Positions 30,777-43,245 of a stretch of 64,000 bases of DNA are shown piece by piece. How positions within the stretch are numbered: the stretch's first letter is position 1; the number at the start of each line of letters is the position of its first letter. Made by a program: the position numbers and the translations under genes. The notes below the pieces were generated by a model that saw only the letters and a list, made by a program, of their open reading frames with translations, did no database searches and was not told the DNA's origin. The DNA is taken from assembly GCF_030247185.1 (NCBI RefSeq), contig NC_080571.1:39091502-39155501 (forward strand), written 5' to 3'. The stretch is from Malaya genurostris. Its lineage: Eukaryota; Arthropoda; Insecta; Diptera; Culicidae.

Positions 30777-33700
30777 TTTATCACCCGTCGCAAATGATAC
30801 AATCACTGTCCTGCAGTGGAATTGTCGAAGCATCATGCCAAAACTTGATTCATTTAAAATATTATTGCATAGTCAAAAATGTGATGTATTTGCTTTATGC
30901 GAAACATGGCTTACTTCAAACATAGCTTTAAATTTTAATGATTTTAACATTATACGTCTCGATAGAGACTCTCCGTATGGTGGAGTGCTTTTGGGAATTA
31001 AGAAATGCTATTCCTTTTATAGATTAAACATCCCTTCAACTTCTAGTATAGAAGTTGTTGCTTGCCAAATAAACATTAAAGGCAAAGATATTTGCATAGC
31101 TTCGGTTTATATTCCTCCAAAAGCACAAGTTGGACAGCAACAGCTTAATGAAATGGTTGAAGCCCTTCCTGCACCACGATTGATTCTGGGGGATTTAAAT
31201 TCGCACGGAATGATGTGGGGTTCCGTCTACAATGATAGCAGATCATCTTTAATACAAAACATTTGTGACAATTTTAGCATGACGGTATTAAATATGGGTA
31301 GCATGACACGGATCCCAAGACCTCCTGCACGCCCAAGTGCATTAGATCTATCTCTTTGCTCAACATCAATTCGACTAGATTGCACCTGGAAAATATTGCC
31401 TGATTTACACGGTAGCGATCATTTACCAATCATCATCTCAATTAGCAGTAGCAATTGCATTGCTACTTCCGCTAGTATTCCATATGATTTGACAAAAAAT
31501 ATCGACTGGATTAAATACCAAAGTAGTATCTCTAGTATTTTGAATTCAATGGAAGAGCTCCCTCCACTTGAAGAATATGACTTCCTCATTTGTTCGATTC
31601 TGGAGGCAGCAGAACAATCCCAAACTAAACGCTTTCCTGGGCCAACGACTAACAGAAGGCCTCCCAACCCCTGGTGGGACAAAGAGTGCTCAGAGGCTAA
31701 ACTAGCAAAACAAAATGCTTGCAAGACGTTTCTAAAACGGGGAGGAGGAACTCCTCAGAATTTTGAAAAACTTATGGTTTTAGAAACCAAGTACAAGAGC
31801 ATACTTCGAGCCAAAAAATGTAGCTATTGGAGACATTTTGTCGAAGGTTTGTCAAGAGATACCTCAATGAGCACTCTTTGGAACACGGCCAGACGAATGA
31901 GGAATCGTAACGTGGGCAATGATAGTGATGAATACTCGAACCGATGGATATTTGACTTTGCTAGGAAAGTTTGCCCAGATTCTGTTCCTACGCAGAGCAT
32001 TATACGGGAATCTCCTCCAAATAATGGTTTTATTAATAACCCATTTTCAATGATGGAATTTTCTATAGCACTCTTGTCTTGTAACAATAACGCTCCAGGG
32101 TTGGACAGAATTAAATTCAACTTGGTGAAGAATCTGCCCAACCTCGCAAAAAGACGTTTGTTGGAATTGTTCAACAAGTTTCTTGAGCAAAATATTGTTC
32201 CACCTGACTGGAGACAAGTGAAAGTTATCGCCATTCAAAAACCGGGGAAACCAGCTTCCAATCACAACTCATATAGACCCATTGCGATGTTGTCCTGCAT
32301 CAGAAAATTGTTCGAAAAAATTATTCTACGACGTCTCGACACTTGGGTCGAGACGAACGGTTTGTTGTCAGATACTCAGTTTGGCTTCCGTAGAAATAAA
32401 GGGACGAATGATTGCCTTGCATTACTTTCGTCTGACATCCAAATTGCCTTCGCTCAAAAGCAACAAATGGCATCTGTATTTTTAGACATTAAAGGAGCAT
32501 TTGATTCAGTTTCCATTGATGATCTTTCAGACGAGCTTCACCAAAATGGACTCCCAGCGGTTATAAATAATTATTTGCACAACCTTTTGTCAGAGAAACA
32601 CATGCATTTTTCACATGGCGATTTGGCAACACTCAGAAATAGTTACATGGGTCTCCCGCAAGGCTCATGCCTCAGTCCGCTCCTCTATAATTTTTACGTA
32701 AATGACATTGACAGCTGTCTAGTAACCCCATGTACACTAAGACAATTGGCAGATGATGGCGTGGTTTCAGTTACTGGACCCAAAGCTATTGATCTGCATA
32801 AACCATTGCAAGATACCTTAGATAACTTGTCCGATTGGGCTGTTCATCTTGGTATCGAATTCTCTGCGGAGAAAACAGAGTTAGTCGTCTTTTCAAGAAA
32901 GCATGATCCCGCGCAGCTTCAGCTCCATATGATGGGAAGAATGATCCAACAGGTTTTAACTTTTAAATACCTCGGGGTGTGGTTCGATTCCAAATGCACG
33001 TGGGGAGGACACATTAGGTTTCTGATAACAAAATGCCAACAAAGAGTAAATTTTCTTCGAACAATAACAGGATCTTGGTGGGGTGCTCATCCGGAAGATC
33101 TAATAAAATTGTATCAGACAACGATACTTTCAGTGATGGAATATGGATGCGTTTGCTTTCGTTCCGCTGCAAACTCTCATATTATCAAACTGGAGCGAAT
33201 TCAGTATCGTTGTTTGCGAATTGCTTTAGGGTGCATGCGTTCGACACATACAATGAGTCTTGAAGTTCTGGCGGGAGTTCTTCCATTAAAAGATCGATTT
33301 TGGGAGCTTTCATCACGCCTGCTAATAAGATGTGAGGTGCTGAATCCCATGGTAATTAATAATTTCGAACGACTAGTCGAGCTTCGATCTCAAACAAAAT
33401 TCATGACAGTATATTTTAACCATATGTCACAGGAAATCAACCCTTCAAGATATATTCCTATCCGTGTCAGCCTCCTAAATGTCCCTGACTCAACTTTATT
33501 TTTCGATACATCCATGCAGCGCGAAGTGCATGGAATCCCGGATCATCTACGTTCGACGGAAATCCCAAAAATATTTTCAAGTAAGTTCAGGCATATTGAC
33601 TCTGAGAAAATGTTTTACACGGACGGATCGCGAATTGAAGAAGCGACAGGGTTTGGTATGTTCAACAATAATGTTTCGGCCTCATTTAGGCTTCAAGAAC

Positions 33701-34461
33701 CTGCATCTGTTTATATAGCAGAGTTAGCAGCAGTTCATTATAGTTTGAGTGTAAACGTCACATTATCTCCAAACCATTATTTCCTCTTCACAGATAGTCT
33801 GAGTGCAATTGAAGCCATTCGCTCAAACATGACTGGCAAGACTGAACCGTTTTTCCTGGGCAAAATAAAACAGTGCCTGAACGACATATTGAACAATAAT
33901 TATCTAATCACTATAGTCTGGGTCCCGGCTCATTGCTCCATTCCTGGCAATGAAAGAGCCGATATTTTAGCCAAACGTGGTGCTATTGAGGGTGAAATTT
34001 ATGAGAGACCAATTGCTTTCAACGAATTCTATAGCTCGTCTCGCCAAAGAACACTTGCCAGCTGGCAAGCTTCTTGGGATAAAGATGATCTGGGTCGGTG
34101 GATGCACTCAATTATTCCGAAAATATCGACAAAGGCATGGTTCAGGGGACTGGATGTGAGTAGAGATTTCATTCGTGTGATGTCCAGACTCATGTCCAAT
34201 CACTACACGTTAGATGCACATCTCCTTCGAATTGGGCTCTCCGAGACTAATCATTGTGCTTGTGGCGAAGGTTATCGAGATATTGATCATGTCGTTTGGA
34301 CATGCGTGGAGTATCGTGATGTCAGATCTCAACTAATAAATTCTTTGCGTACCCAAGGTAGACTATCCAATATCCCAGTTCGAGACATTCTTGCTTGTCG
34401 TGACCTTTCATACATGAAACTTATTTATCATTTCATAAAGAAAATTGAAGTTTCAATTTAA
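30769..34461 (+). CDS. ORF2: endonuclease, reverse transcriptase, RNase H
   Basis: About 1230 residues. I chose the ATG at 30769 because it overlaps the ORF1 stop (ATGGATAA), consistent with termination-reinitiation; the frame itself opens at 30745 with TTG. Domains in order: apurinic-type endonuclease (LQWNCRS, CETWL, LGDLNSHG, GSDHLP) to about residue 225; RT with QFGFRRNKG, LDIKGAFDSV, GLPQGSCLSPLLYNFYVND and RQLADDGVV (catalytic ADD); RNase H with FYTDGSR, AELAAV, FTDSLSAIEAI and PAHCSIPGNERAD; and a C-terminal CACGEGYRDIDHVVWTC knuckle. No interruption. It nicks target DNA and primes reverse transcription there. Confidence 0.93.
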   Translation: MDNLSPVANDTITVLQWNCRSIMPKLDSFKILLHSQKCDVFALCETWLTSNIALNFNDFNIIRLDRDSPYGGVLLGIKKCYSFYRLNIPSTSSIEVVACQINIKGKDICIASVYIPPKAQVGQQQLNEMVEALPAPRLILGDLNSHGMMWGSVYNDSRSSLIQNICDNFSMTVLNMGSMTRIPRPPARPSALDLSLCSTSIRLDCTWKILPDLHGSDHLPIIISISSSNCIATSASIPYDLTKNIDWIKYQSSISSILNSMEELPPLEEYDFLICSILEAAEQSQTKRFPGPTTNRRPPNPWWDKECSEAKLAKQNACKTFLKRGGGTPQNFEKLMVLETKYKSILRAKKCSYWRHFVEGLSRDTSMSTLWNTARRMRNRNVGNDSDEYSNRWIFDFARKVCPDSVPTQSIIRESPPNNGFINNPFSMMEFSIALLSCNNNAPGLDRIKFNLVKNLPNLAKRRLLELFNKFLEQNIVPPDWRQVKVIAIQKPGKPASNHNSYRPIAMLSCIRKLFEKIILRRLDTWVETNGLLSDTQFGFRRNKGTNDCLALLSSDIQIAFAQKQQMASVFLDIKGAFDSVSIDDLSDELHQNGLPAVINNYLHNLLSEKHMHFSHGDLATLRNSYMGLPQGSCLSPLLYNFYVNDIDSCLVTPCTLRQLADDGVVSVTGPKAIDLHKPLQDTLDNLSDWAVHLGIEFSAEKTELVVFSRKHDPAQLQLHMMGRMIQQVLTFKYLGVWFDSKCTWGGHIRFLITKCQQRVNFLRTITGSWWGAHPEDLIKLYQTTILSVMEYGCVCFRSAANSHIIKLERIQYRCLRIALGCMRSTHTMSLEVLAGVLPLKDRFWELSSRLLIRCEVLNPMVINNFERLVELRSQTKFMTVYFNHMSQEINPSRYIPIRVSLLNVPDSTLFFDTSMQREVHGIPDHLRSTEIPKIFSSKFRHIDSEKMFYTDGSRIEEATGFGMFNNNVSASFRLQEPASVYIAELAAVHYSLSVNVTLSPNHYFLFTDSLSAIEAIRSNMTGKTEPFFLGKIKQCLNDILNNNYLITIVWVPAHCSIPGNERADILAKRGAIEGEIYERPIAFNEFYSSSRQRTLASWQASWDKDDLGRWMHSIIPKISTKAWFRGLDVSRDFIRVMSRLMSNHYTLDAHLLRIGLSETNHCACGEGYRDIDHVVWTCVEYRDVRSQLINSLRTQGRLSNIPVRDILACRDLSYMKLIYHFIKKIEVSI

Positions 34462-34858
34462 TAAAGGCCCCTTTTAAGACTTAGTTCTGATCCCAGCTGC
34501 GTCCATGAGTTCAACCAATAGCTAAATTAGAATAAAAATTATGTAATGATACAAACAAACTCGAAACAGTTTATGAAATTATCAACAAAATGTCAAAAAA
34601 AACAGCTTATTTTATAATTTATAGAAGTTAATCGTTTGGTTCAAATAATATTTCCGAGTAGATTTCATAATTAATGACGAGTTACCTAAGATGATATTTA
34701 AGTAATAAGAGAATATGTTTTAATAAATGCAAAACGTTGTGACTATGTTAGAATTAAATTAGGATAAGAATAGTATGTAAAAGTGATGCAACGGCGAAGA
34801 AAAACTTATGTAAACTGCCTGAAGAAATAAACGTATTTATGAAAAAAAAAAAAAAAAA
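34462..34858 (+). other. 3' UTR and poly(A) tail of the I-clade element
   Basis: About 380 bp ending in AATAAA near 34825 and an A tract at 34842-34858. The last ~165 bp (from CCTAAGATGATATTTAAG) recur as a truncated copy at 41532-41698. Confidence 0.85.
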
Positions 34859-34870
34859 CATTATGAGTCC

Positions 34871-36077
34871 GGTTTTGTTTACGAAATGTTGACGACTTCC
34901 CGTTCGATTCGTCGCTATCGAAATGGTCAATAACGGCGGGGATGCTGGATTGGTTTCGCCAGCAGCCCCTCTCATTCCAATGATGACCACAAAATAATGT
35001 CGTGATTAAGACCATCGTCAACTTTTTTTTTTTTACACGTCAGAACGTTCGTTTTTTTTTATCGTCCAATCTATTCGATGCCGGCTTACTTTCTCGTTTA
35101 TGACGTTTGATTGGTTTCTGTTTTCGCAGCTCTGATTTACGATAACCGATAGCTACCGGTCATTCGATGAGAGAGAGAGAGACATTGGGGGAACGGAAAG
35201 ACGATAATTTTCCCCGGCAACGAATAGCCCGACAGTTCTTCTGCCGCAACGCAGTTCGTACGACAACTCCTTTCATCTCGGACTCACTTATCTGTGCTTC
35301 CAATTAAGTCTCATCCTGACAAAGACAGACCGACAACTCCCAGTTCCCGGTTCCTTCGGTCGTGTTCGTTTATACTTCATTTAGCGGTGATTGGATAAGT
35401 TATGAAACACGACCGTAGCACCCGAGCGGACGGCAGCAAAGGCAGATAAATGTGCCTGATAAGCGGAAAACCGGAGGATTTTGAAAGGAATGATCCTTTT
35501 AATGCATAGATGGATGCGGGTGTGTTCCACCGTACGCTGGAGATTGGTAGACTGTGCTCATAAGTTCGAGAGGCATCATCCTTTTCCATAAAGACGTACA
35601 TCTTCAGGAGATGGTCCGGGTTTGGTCTTAGGAAACAAAACCCGCCCAAGCTCCACGGCTCCAGAGTGTGCCGTATGTGAAGCCGACAATGCGAAAAAAG
35701 GCAACATTTTCTGGTTCGTGCCACGCTGCTGGCAAGCAAAGTCTCGGTGAGCGATGCGGACTGGAAGTAATGATTCACAATAAACATAAATAATGGCTGC
35801 AATAAAGTCGTTTTATTAGAGCTTCTACTGCCCTGAAGGTACGTAGCAGAAGCGAGTGTTTTATTTTGCGCTCTGCACTTCCCCACTAATAGCAAAACAG
35901 TGGAGTTCTAGTCGTCGAAAGTGGCATCTTAATCCCATGCTTCCGGGTTTGTGTTAGACCCTATAAGAGAACGAAAGTAACTTTGTGCATCCAAAGTAAT
36001 TGTTTCTAAAAGTATATCTTTTTTATATATGTTACTTTCAAGCTAAAAATTTACCCGCAATTTGGTTTAAAATTTCA
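34871..36077. other. Unique DNA, no supported gene
   Basis: Mostly moderate-GC sequence with a (GA)n run near 35169-35180. A 172-codon minus-strand frame at 35895-35377 has no recognisable domain and is not trusted. Likely host intergenic or intronic DNA. Confidence 0.45.
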
Positions 36078-36950
36078 GTTAATTGAAACCTACAGGATGC
36101 ATCATTCAGAACGACGAAAGAAACGTGAAGCCAAATTCCCTGGCAATAAAATCTACACAACGAAGAACAGAAGAACCCCACAGACTAAGTTAAAAAAAAA
36201 GGCGATATAATATCTCGTTTAGCAAACCATCTGTACATGCGGTCAAATCAGCCAAACATTCAATATTTCCAATAAAATTTACATCAACGCGTACCTTCAG
36301 CAAGCATATTGTCACTTATAAGCAACATTCCTCAAATACCTCGTTATGGCTCGATTTGGCATCTTGCCACCAATCAACAGTGACCAAATGGGGATAAGAT
36401 CCTCCATACTAGGAAGGTAAAAGTCAAGTCAAAGGTTCGAAAGTTTGAGCCTGAGAGTGGAATTTAATTATATTATTACCAAATTAGAAATGCAAATACA
36501 AACTTGAAATTGGAAACTGAGAACTGTCCAGTCTACAATCAGCAGTCCACGGACCACAGTCAAGAGTGTTGAGCATTGAGAAATGAGAATTAAGTACAGA
36601 GTAATGAGACCACAAAAGTTGTATTCGGAACTGCGTATAGTTAACTTCGATTATCTTCGAACAATTCGATGTAAACTGGTTTTGTTTTTGTGTCTTTGAA
36701 GCAAAATTTCTCAAGTATTTTTTTTCGGTTTTTAATCCGACTTTTCAAGGCTCCAATTTCCCACAATTCTTTACCGTTTTCACCGTTTTTATACGATCAG
36801 GAACCGTTTGATGTGCATTGCTTTAAACATTGCTTTAAAATTTGAATATTGTTTAACAAAATTAAGTTTGAACAAGAAAAAGTTTTCGTTAAAAACGCTT
36901 TGGGACTTTGATTTTTGTAGCAGTTATTCGTGCTGTTTTGTTTCAGTGTT
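36078..36950 (+). repeat. Higher-order head segment, copy 1
   Basis: It begins TTGAAACCTACAGGATGCAT and includes AATTTAATTATATTATTACC and a minisatellite of GAAACTGGAAACTG-type units. Relative to copies 2 and 3 it lacks about 170 bp in its middle (the part with GGAATGGTTGAAGGAG). Confidence 0.75.
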
Positions 36951-38575
36951 TCGAGTAGTTTTTCAAGTAGCAAATTCTCGAGCTGTTTTTTAAGATTTTT
37001 TAGCATTTTCTAAAGTTTCTAAAGCAGCTTTTTCACACAATTCATCGAGTTTTTAGTAGTTTTCATCGAACCGTTTTCCAGTAGCTTTTTCGTGCAGATT
37101 TCAATCCAGTTTTTCAAGCAATTTTTTCAGCAGTTTTTTTAGAAATATATGTTCAAAGTTTTTTGAGTGTTTTCGAACAGATTTTCAGATCTTTTCACCT
37201 ACTTTCCGTACACATTTGTCGAGCACCCTTCTCAAATAGTTTTTTAACCAGTTTTTTAAGCAATTCCATCAAGCAGTTTCGTATGCAGTTTTTTCGAAAC
37301 GTTCTTCAAGCATTTTTTTTTCCACTAATCTTTTGAGCAGTTTTTTCTGCGTCTTTCAGTGGTCTTCCAAAGTATCTTCAAGTAAATTTTTGCACAATTT
37401 TTCAATAAGCTTTTTCGAATATAATTTCGAGCACGCTTCTCGAATGATTTTTTAAGCTGTTATTCGAGCAGTTTGTTTAGAAATCCTATCAAGAAGTTTC
37501 GTATGCAGTTTTTTTCAAAAAGTTCTTCAAACATTTTTTTTCGAATAGTTTTTTGAGCAGTTTTTTCAGCGTTTTTTTTAGCAGTTTTACAAAGTTTCTT
37601 CAAGCAAGCGAAAAATTTATCGAACATTATTTCGAACACCCTTCTCGAACAGTTATTAAAGAAGTTTTTAAGCAGTTTTTTAGCAATTCTTTAAAGAAGT
37701 TTCATATGCAGTTTTTTCGAAAAGTTCTTCAAGCATTTTGTCCAATAATCTTTTGAGCAGTTTTTTCTGCGTTTTTTCAGTGGTATTCCAAAGTATCTTC
37801 AAGTAATTTTTTGCACAATTTTTCAAGGAGTTTTTTCGAGTATCGTTTCGAGCACCCTTCTCGAACAGTTTTTTAAGCTGTTATTCGAGCAGTTTATTTA
37901 GCAATCCTATCAAGAAGTTTTGTATGCAATTTTTTCAAAAAGTTCTTCAATCATTTTTTCCAATGGTGTTTTGAGCAGTTTTTTCAGCGTTTTTTTTTTT
38001 TTAACAGTTTTCCAAAGTTTCTTCAAGCAAGCCCAATTTTCAAGTGTTTTTTTTTTCGAACATTATTTCGAGTACCCTTCTCGAACAATTATTGAAGCAG
38101 TTTCGTATGCACTTTTTTCGAAAAGATCTTCAATCATTTTTTTCGAATAGTTTTTTAGCAGCGTTTTTTATAGCAGTTTTTGAAAGTTTCTTCAAGCAAG
38201 CCTGATTTTTCAAATAGTTTTTTTCCGAACAGTTTTTTTTGTCGAACATAATTTTGAGCATCCTTCTCGAACAGTTATTGAAGCAATTCTTTAAAGCAGT
38301 TTCGCGTGCAGTTTTTTCTAAAAGTTCTTCAAGCAATAATCATTTTAGCAGTTTTTTCAGCGTTTTTTGAGTAGTTTTCCAAAGTCTCTTCAAGCAATTT
38401 TTACACAATTTTGCAAGTAGTTTTTTTTTCGAATATTATTTCGAGCACTTCTCTCGAACAATTTTAAAGTTTTTCGAGCAGTTTATTTAGCAATTCTATC
38501 ATGCAGTTTCATATGCAGTTTTTTCAAAAAGTTCTTCAATCGTTTTTTTTTCGAATAGTTTTTTTAAATTTTTTT

Positions 38576-39560
38576 TCAGTTCATTGAAACCTACAGTATG
38601 CATCATTCAGAACGACGAAAGATACGTGAAGGCAAAATCCCCTGGCAATAAAATCTACACAACGAAAAACACAGTCTAAGTTTAAAGAAAAAAAAGGAAA
38701 TTTTGCGAAATAATATCTCGTTCAGCAAACCATCTGTACATGCAGTCAGATCAGCCAAACATTCAATATTTCCAATAAAATTTACATCAACGCGTACCTT
38801 TAGGAAGCATATTGTCTTCTTAACTTCATAACTTCTAGAGCAACATTCCTCAAATACCTCTTTATGGCTTGATTTGGCATTTTGCCACTAATCAACAGTA
38901 ACGTAGGAATGGTTGAAGGAGAATAATAACGTTTTTGTACCTCATAACATTATTTTTTCAAACTGTCCAGAGTCTTGTCTTGACTGATTGTCCGAAAAAG
39001 GGCGAAGAGTCTAGGTCGATTAAAAACTACAAACAGAAGTGAACAAGAGCTTACAAAACAAATGAGATAAACTCCTCCATACTTGGTAGGCAGAATTTAA
39101 GTCAAAGGTTCGAAAGTTTGAGCCTGAGAGTGGAATTTAATTATATTATTACCAAATTAGAAATGCAAATACAAACTTGAAACTGGAAACAGGAAAATTG
39201 AGAAATGAGAATTAAGTACAGAGTAATGAGACCACAAAAGGTGTATTCGGAACTGCGTATAGTCAACTTCGATTATCTTCGAACAATTCAATTCAAAACT
39301 GGTTTTATTTTTGTGTCTTTGAAGCAAAATTTCTCAAGTATTTTTTTTTTTTTGGGTTTTTAATCTGACTTTCCATAGCTCCAATTTCCCACAATTCTTT
39401 ACCGTTTTTAACGCTTTTATACGATCAAAAATTGTTTGATGTGCATTGCTTTAATCATTGCTTTAAAAATTGAATATTGTTTAACAAAGTTAAGTTTGAA
39501 CAAGAAAAAGTTTTCGTTAAAAACGCTTTAGGGCTTTGATTTTTGTAGCAGTTACTCGTG
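38576..39560 (+). repeat. Higher-order head segment, copy 2
   Basis: It begins TTGAAACCTACAGTATGCAT and includes the ~170-bp middle part missing from copy 1. It lacks most of the minisatellite and the GCAGTCCACGG part present in copies 1 and 3. Confidence 0.75.
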
Positions 39561-40087
39561 CTGTTTTGTTTCGGTGTTTCGAGTAGTTTTTCAATTAGCA
39601 ACAACAGCTTTTTTCTAACAAATTTCAAGCAGTTTTTTAGGATATTTTTTTCAAACTGTTTTTTAGATTTTTTTCCAATGATTCTTCGAGCAGTTTTCTA
39701 AAGATTCTTTATCAGCTTTTTCGCACAATTCATCGAGTTTTTGTAGTTTTCTTCGAACTGTTTTCCAGTAGCTTTTTCGATGTTTTTTGAGTTTTTTTTT
39801 CGAACAGATTTTCAGATCTTTTCACCTACTTTCCGTACACATTTGTCGAGCACCCTTCTCAAATAGATTTTTAACAAGTTTTTAAAGCAATTCAATCAAG
39901 CAGTTTCGTATGCAGTTTTTTCGAAAAGTTCTTCAAGCATTTTATTCCAATAATCTTTTGAGCAGTTTTTTCAACGTTTTTTGAGTAGTCTTCCAATGTT
40001 TCTATCAAATCTATCATGCAGTTTCGTATGTAGTTTTTTTCAAAAAGTTTTTCAATCATTTATTTTCGAATAGTTTTTTGAGTTTTT

Positions 40088-41160
40088 TCAGTTAATTGAA
40101 ACCTACAGTATGCATCATTTAGAACGACGAAAGATACGCGATGGCAATAAAATCTACACAACGAAAACACAGTCTAAGTTTAAAGAAAAAAAGAAAATTT
40201 TGCGAAATAATATCTCGTTTAGCAAGCCATCTCTACATGCAGTCAGATCAGCCAAACATTCAATATTTCCAATAAAATTTACATCAACACGTACCTTTAG
40301 GAAGCATATTGTCTTCTTAACTTCATAACTTCTAGAGCAACATTCCTCAAATACCTCGTTATGGCTTGATTTGGCATTTTGCCACTAATCAACAGTAACG
40401 TAGGAATGGTTGAAGGAGAATAATAACGTTTTTGTACCTCATAACATTAATTTTTCAAACTGTCCAGAGTCTTGTCTTGACTGATTGTTCGAAAATGGGT
40501 GAAGAGTCGAGGTCGATCAAAAACTACAAACAGAAGTGAACAAGAGCTTACAAAACAAATGAGATAAACTCCTACATACTTGGTAGGCAGAATTTAAGTC
40601 AAAGGTTCGAAAGTTTGAGTCTGAGAGTGGAATTTAATTATATTGTTACAAAATTAGAAATGCATATACATACAAACTTGAGACTGGAAACTGGAAACTG
40701 GAAATTGTAAACTGGAAATTCTCCAGTCTACAATGAGCAGTCCACGGTCCACAGTCAAGAGTGTTGAGTATTGAGTACTGAGAATTAAGTAAAGAGTAAT
40801 GAGACCACAAAAGGTGTGTTCGGAACTGCGTATAGTCAATTATCTTCGAACAATTCGATGTAAACTGGTTTTATTTTTGTGTCTTTGAAGCAAAATATCT
40901 CAAGTATTTTTTTTTTTTCGGTTTTTAATCTGACTTTTCATGGCTCCAATTTCCCACATCCTTTTACTGTTTCCAACTCTGTTATATGATCAGGAATCGT
41001 TTGATGTGCAACACCTAACATTGCTTTAAAAATTTATCATTGTTTCACAGAATAAAATTTGCGCAAGAAAACAGTTTTCGTTAAAAAGGCTTTGGGATTT
41101 TGATTTTTGTAGCAGTTACTCGTGCTGTTTTGTTTCAGTGTTTCGAGTAGTTTTTCAATT
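40088..41160 (+). repeat. Higher-order head segment, copy 3
   Basis: Closest to copy 2 in its first ~600 bp, but retains the GCAGTCCACGGTCCACAG part shared with copy 1 and an expanded GAAACTG minisatellite near 40680-40720. Confidence 0.75.
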
Positions 41161-41531
41161 AGCAATTTTTCTCGAGCAGTTTTTTCTAACAATTTTCGGG
41201 CAGTTTTTTAAGATTTTTTAGCATTTTTTCCAATGCAATGTTCCTTCGAACAATTTTCTAAAGTTTCTTCAGCAGCTTTTTCCCACAATTTATCGAGCTT
41301 TTTGTAGTTTTCACCGACCCGTTTTTCCAGTAACTTTTTCGAGTAGTTTCCAATCCAATTTTTCAAGCAATTTTGTGAGCGGTTTTTTTTGAGAAAAATA
41401 TGTTCGAAGTTTTTTGAGTTTTTTTTCGAACAGATCATATCTATTCATCTACTTTCCGTACACATTTTTCGAGCACCCCTCTCAAATAGTTTTTTTCAAC
41501 CAGTTTTCTCAAGTAATCAAGCAGTTTTTTC

Positions 41532-41698
41532 CCTAAGATGATATTTAAGTAATAAGAGGAATATGATTTAATAAACTCAAATCGTTGTGACTATTTTAGA
41601 ATTAAATTAGGATAAGAATTTTATGTAAAAGTGATGCTACGGCGAAGAAAAACTTATGTACACTACCTTAAGAAATAAAAGTATTAATGAAAAAAAAA
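41532..41698 (+). mobile_element. 5'-truncated I-clade element copy inside satellite
   Basis: 167 bp that match the last part of the full-length element (about 34686-34850) with scattered changes and end in an A tract. The flanking satellite string CAGTTTTTTC is present on both sides (41522-41531 and 41699-41708), consistent with a target duplication. A dead-on-arrival insertion of the same family. Confidence 0.88.
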
Positions 41699-43245
41699 CA
41701 GTTTTTTCGAAAAGTTCTTCAAGCATTTTTTTTCAATAATCTTTTGAGCAGTTTCGGCGTTTTTAGTAGTCTTCCAAAGTTTCTTCAAGCAATTTTTACA
41801 CAATTTTTCAAGTAGTTTTTTTTTTCAAATATTATTTCGAGTACTTCTCTTGAACAATTTCAAAGCTGTTTTTCGAGCAGTTTATTTAGCAATCCAATCA
41901 AGAAGTTTCGTATGCAGTTTTTTTCAAAAAGTTCTTTAATCATTTTTTTTTCGAATAGTTTTTCGAGCAGTTTTTTCAGCGCTTTTTTTAGCAGTTTTCC
42001 AAAGTTTCTTCAAGCAAGCCCAATTTTTCAAGTATTTTTTTTACGAACATTTTTTCGAGCACCCTTCTCGAACAGTTATTGAAGAAGTTTTTAAGCAGTT
42101 TTCTAAGCAGTTTTTAAGCAATTCTTAAAAGCAGTTTCGTATGCTGTTTTTTCGAAAACTTCTTCAGGTTTTTGTTTCAATAACTTTTTAATCAGTTCTT
42201 AAGCCAAATTTTTCTCAAGCAAATTTATTGTAAATTTTTTCAAGTAGTTTTTTTCGAACTTCAAGCACCTTTTTCGAACAGTTTTTGAGGCAGCTTTTAT
42301 AAACAATTCTATCAAGCAGTTTCGTATGCAGTTTTTTCGGAAAAGTTCGCATTCCTTTTAAGTTTTTTTCAGCGTTTTTTTGAGCAAATTTTTCGCCCAC
42401 TTATTTTTAGCAATTATTTTTCGCGCAGTGTTCTTCGAACATTGTTTCCTGCTGTTATTTTCGAGTATTTTTTTGAGCAGTTTCTGGAGCAGTATTGCGA
42501 GTAATTTATTAATGTTCATCAATTCTTCAAGTAGTTTCGTGAGCAGCTTTTCAAACAGGATTTAGAAGAAGGTTTTTGAGCAGTTTTATTTGGCTTGGTT
42601 TTGTCAAGCAGATTTCTCGAGCATCTATTCGAGCAATTTTTTCGTGTATTTCTTTGTTGATAAGATTTTTAGAGCTTATTTTTAGTATAGTTTTTCTTGG
42701 CAGTTTTAGCAAGCAGTTAAGTGAGCAGATTTTTTTCAGAATTATTTCGAGCAAGTTATTCAAACCGTTTATTCAGTCAGCGATATTCGTGCTATTTTCT
42801 GTAGCAGATTTTTCGAGCTTTTTTTCCAGTTATCGATTTTTGAGCAGTCATTTCGAGCAGTTTTTTTATGAATTACTTCATGGAGTGGTTAATTAGCACA
42901 TTAGAGGTAAAAATTCGGTTGAAAAAACTTTTCCAAGCGAGTTTTTCGACCAGATTTTTTGAGCATTTATTTGCATGGTTTTCGAGTAGTTTTTCAAACA
43001 ATTTGTTCTGCAGATTTTTCGTGAAATTTTTTTCAAAAAATTTTTCGAGCATTTTTTCCATAATAATAAACTTCATTATTTGAGCAGAATTGCAGCACTT
43101 TCAAGCAGTGTTTTATTTTCAAACAATTGGTCAAGCAGTATGTTCTAGTGTTTCCCGTGCCGATTTCCTAGTTTTTTACAGTAGAATTTGAACAGTTTAT
43201 CCAAACTTTTATCTGGTTTTTAAGATCAGATTTCTCCAGCCGTTT

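Larger units (their letters stand above)
28784..34870 (+). mobile_element. Full-length I-clade non-LTR retrotransposon
   Basis: The element body is 28798-34858, flanked by the direct repeat CATTATGAGTCC (with preceding A's: 28784-28797 and about 34857-34870). It begins ACATTCAGTAATAGCC, placing an arthropod TCAGT initiator at the very 5' end as in other internally promoted non-LTR elements. A ~690-bp leader, two open ORFs and a 3' UTR with AATAAA and a ~17-base A tail follow. ORF2 has endonuclease, RT, RNase H and a C-terminal zinc-knuckle-like region, which with the ORF1 layout fits the I group (for example MosquI). It looks like a recent, possibly active copy. Confidence 0.9.

Noticed and set aside
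35377..35895. 172-codon minus-strand ORF in unique DNA
   Set aside because: No recognisable domain, signal or splice context; composition is not gene-like. A homology search could reverse this.
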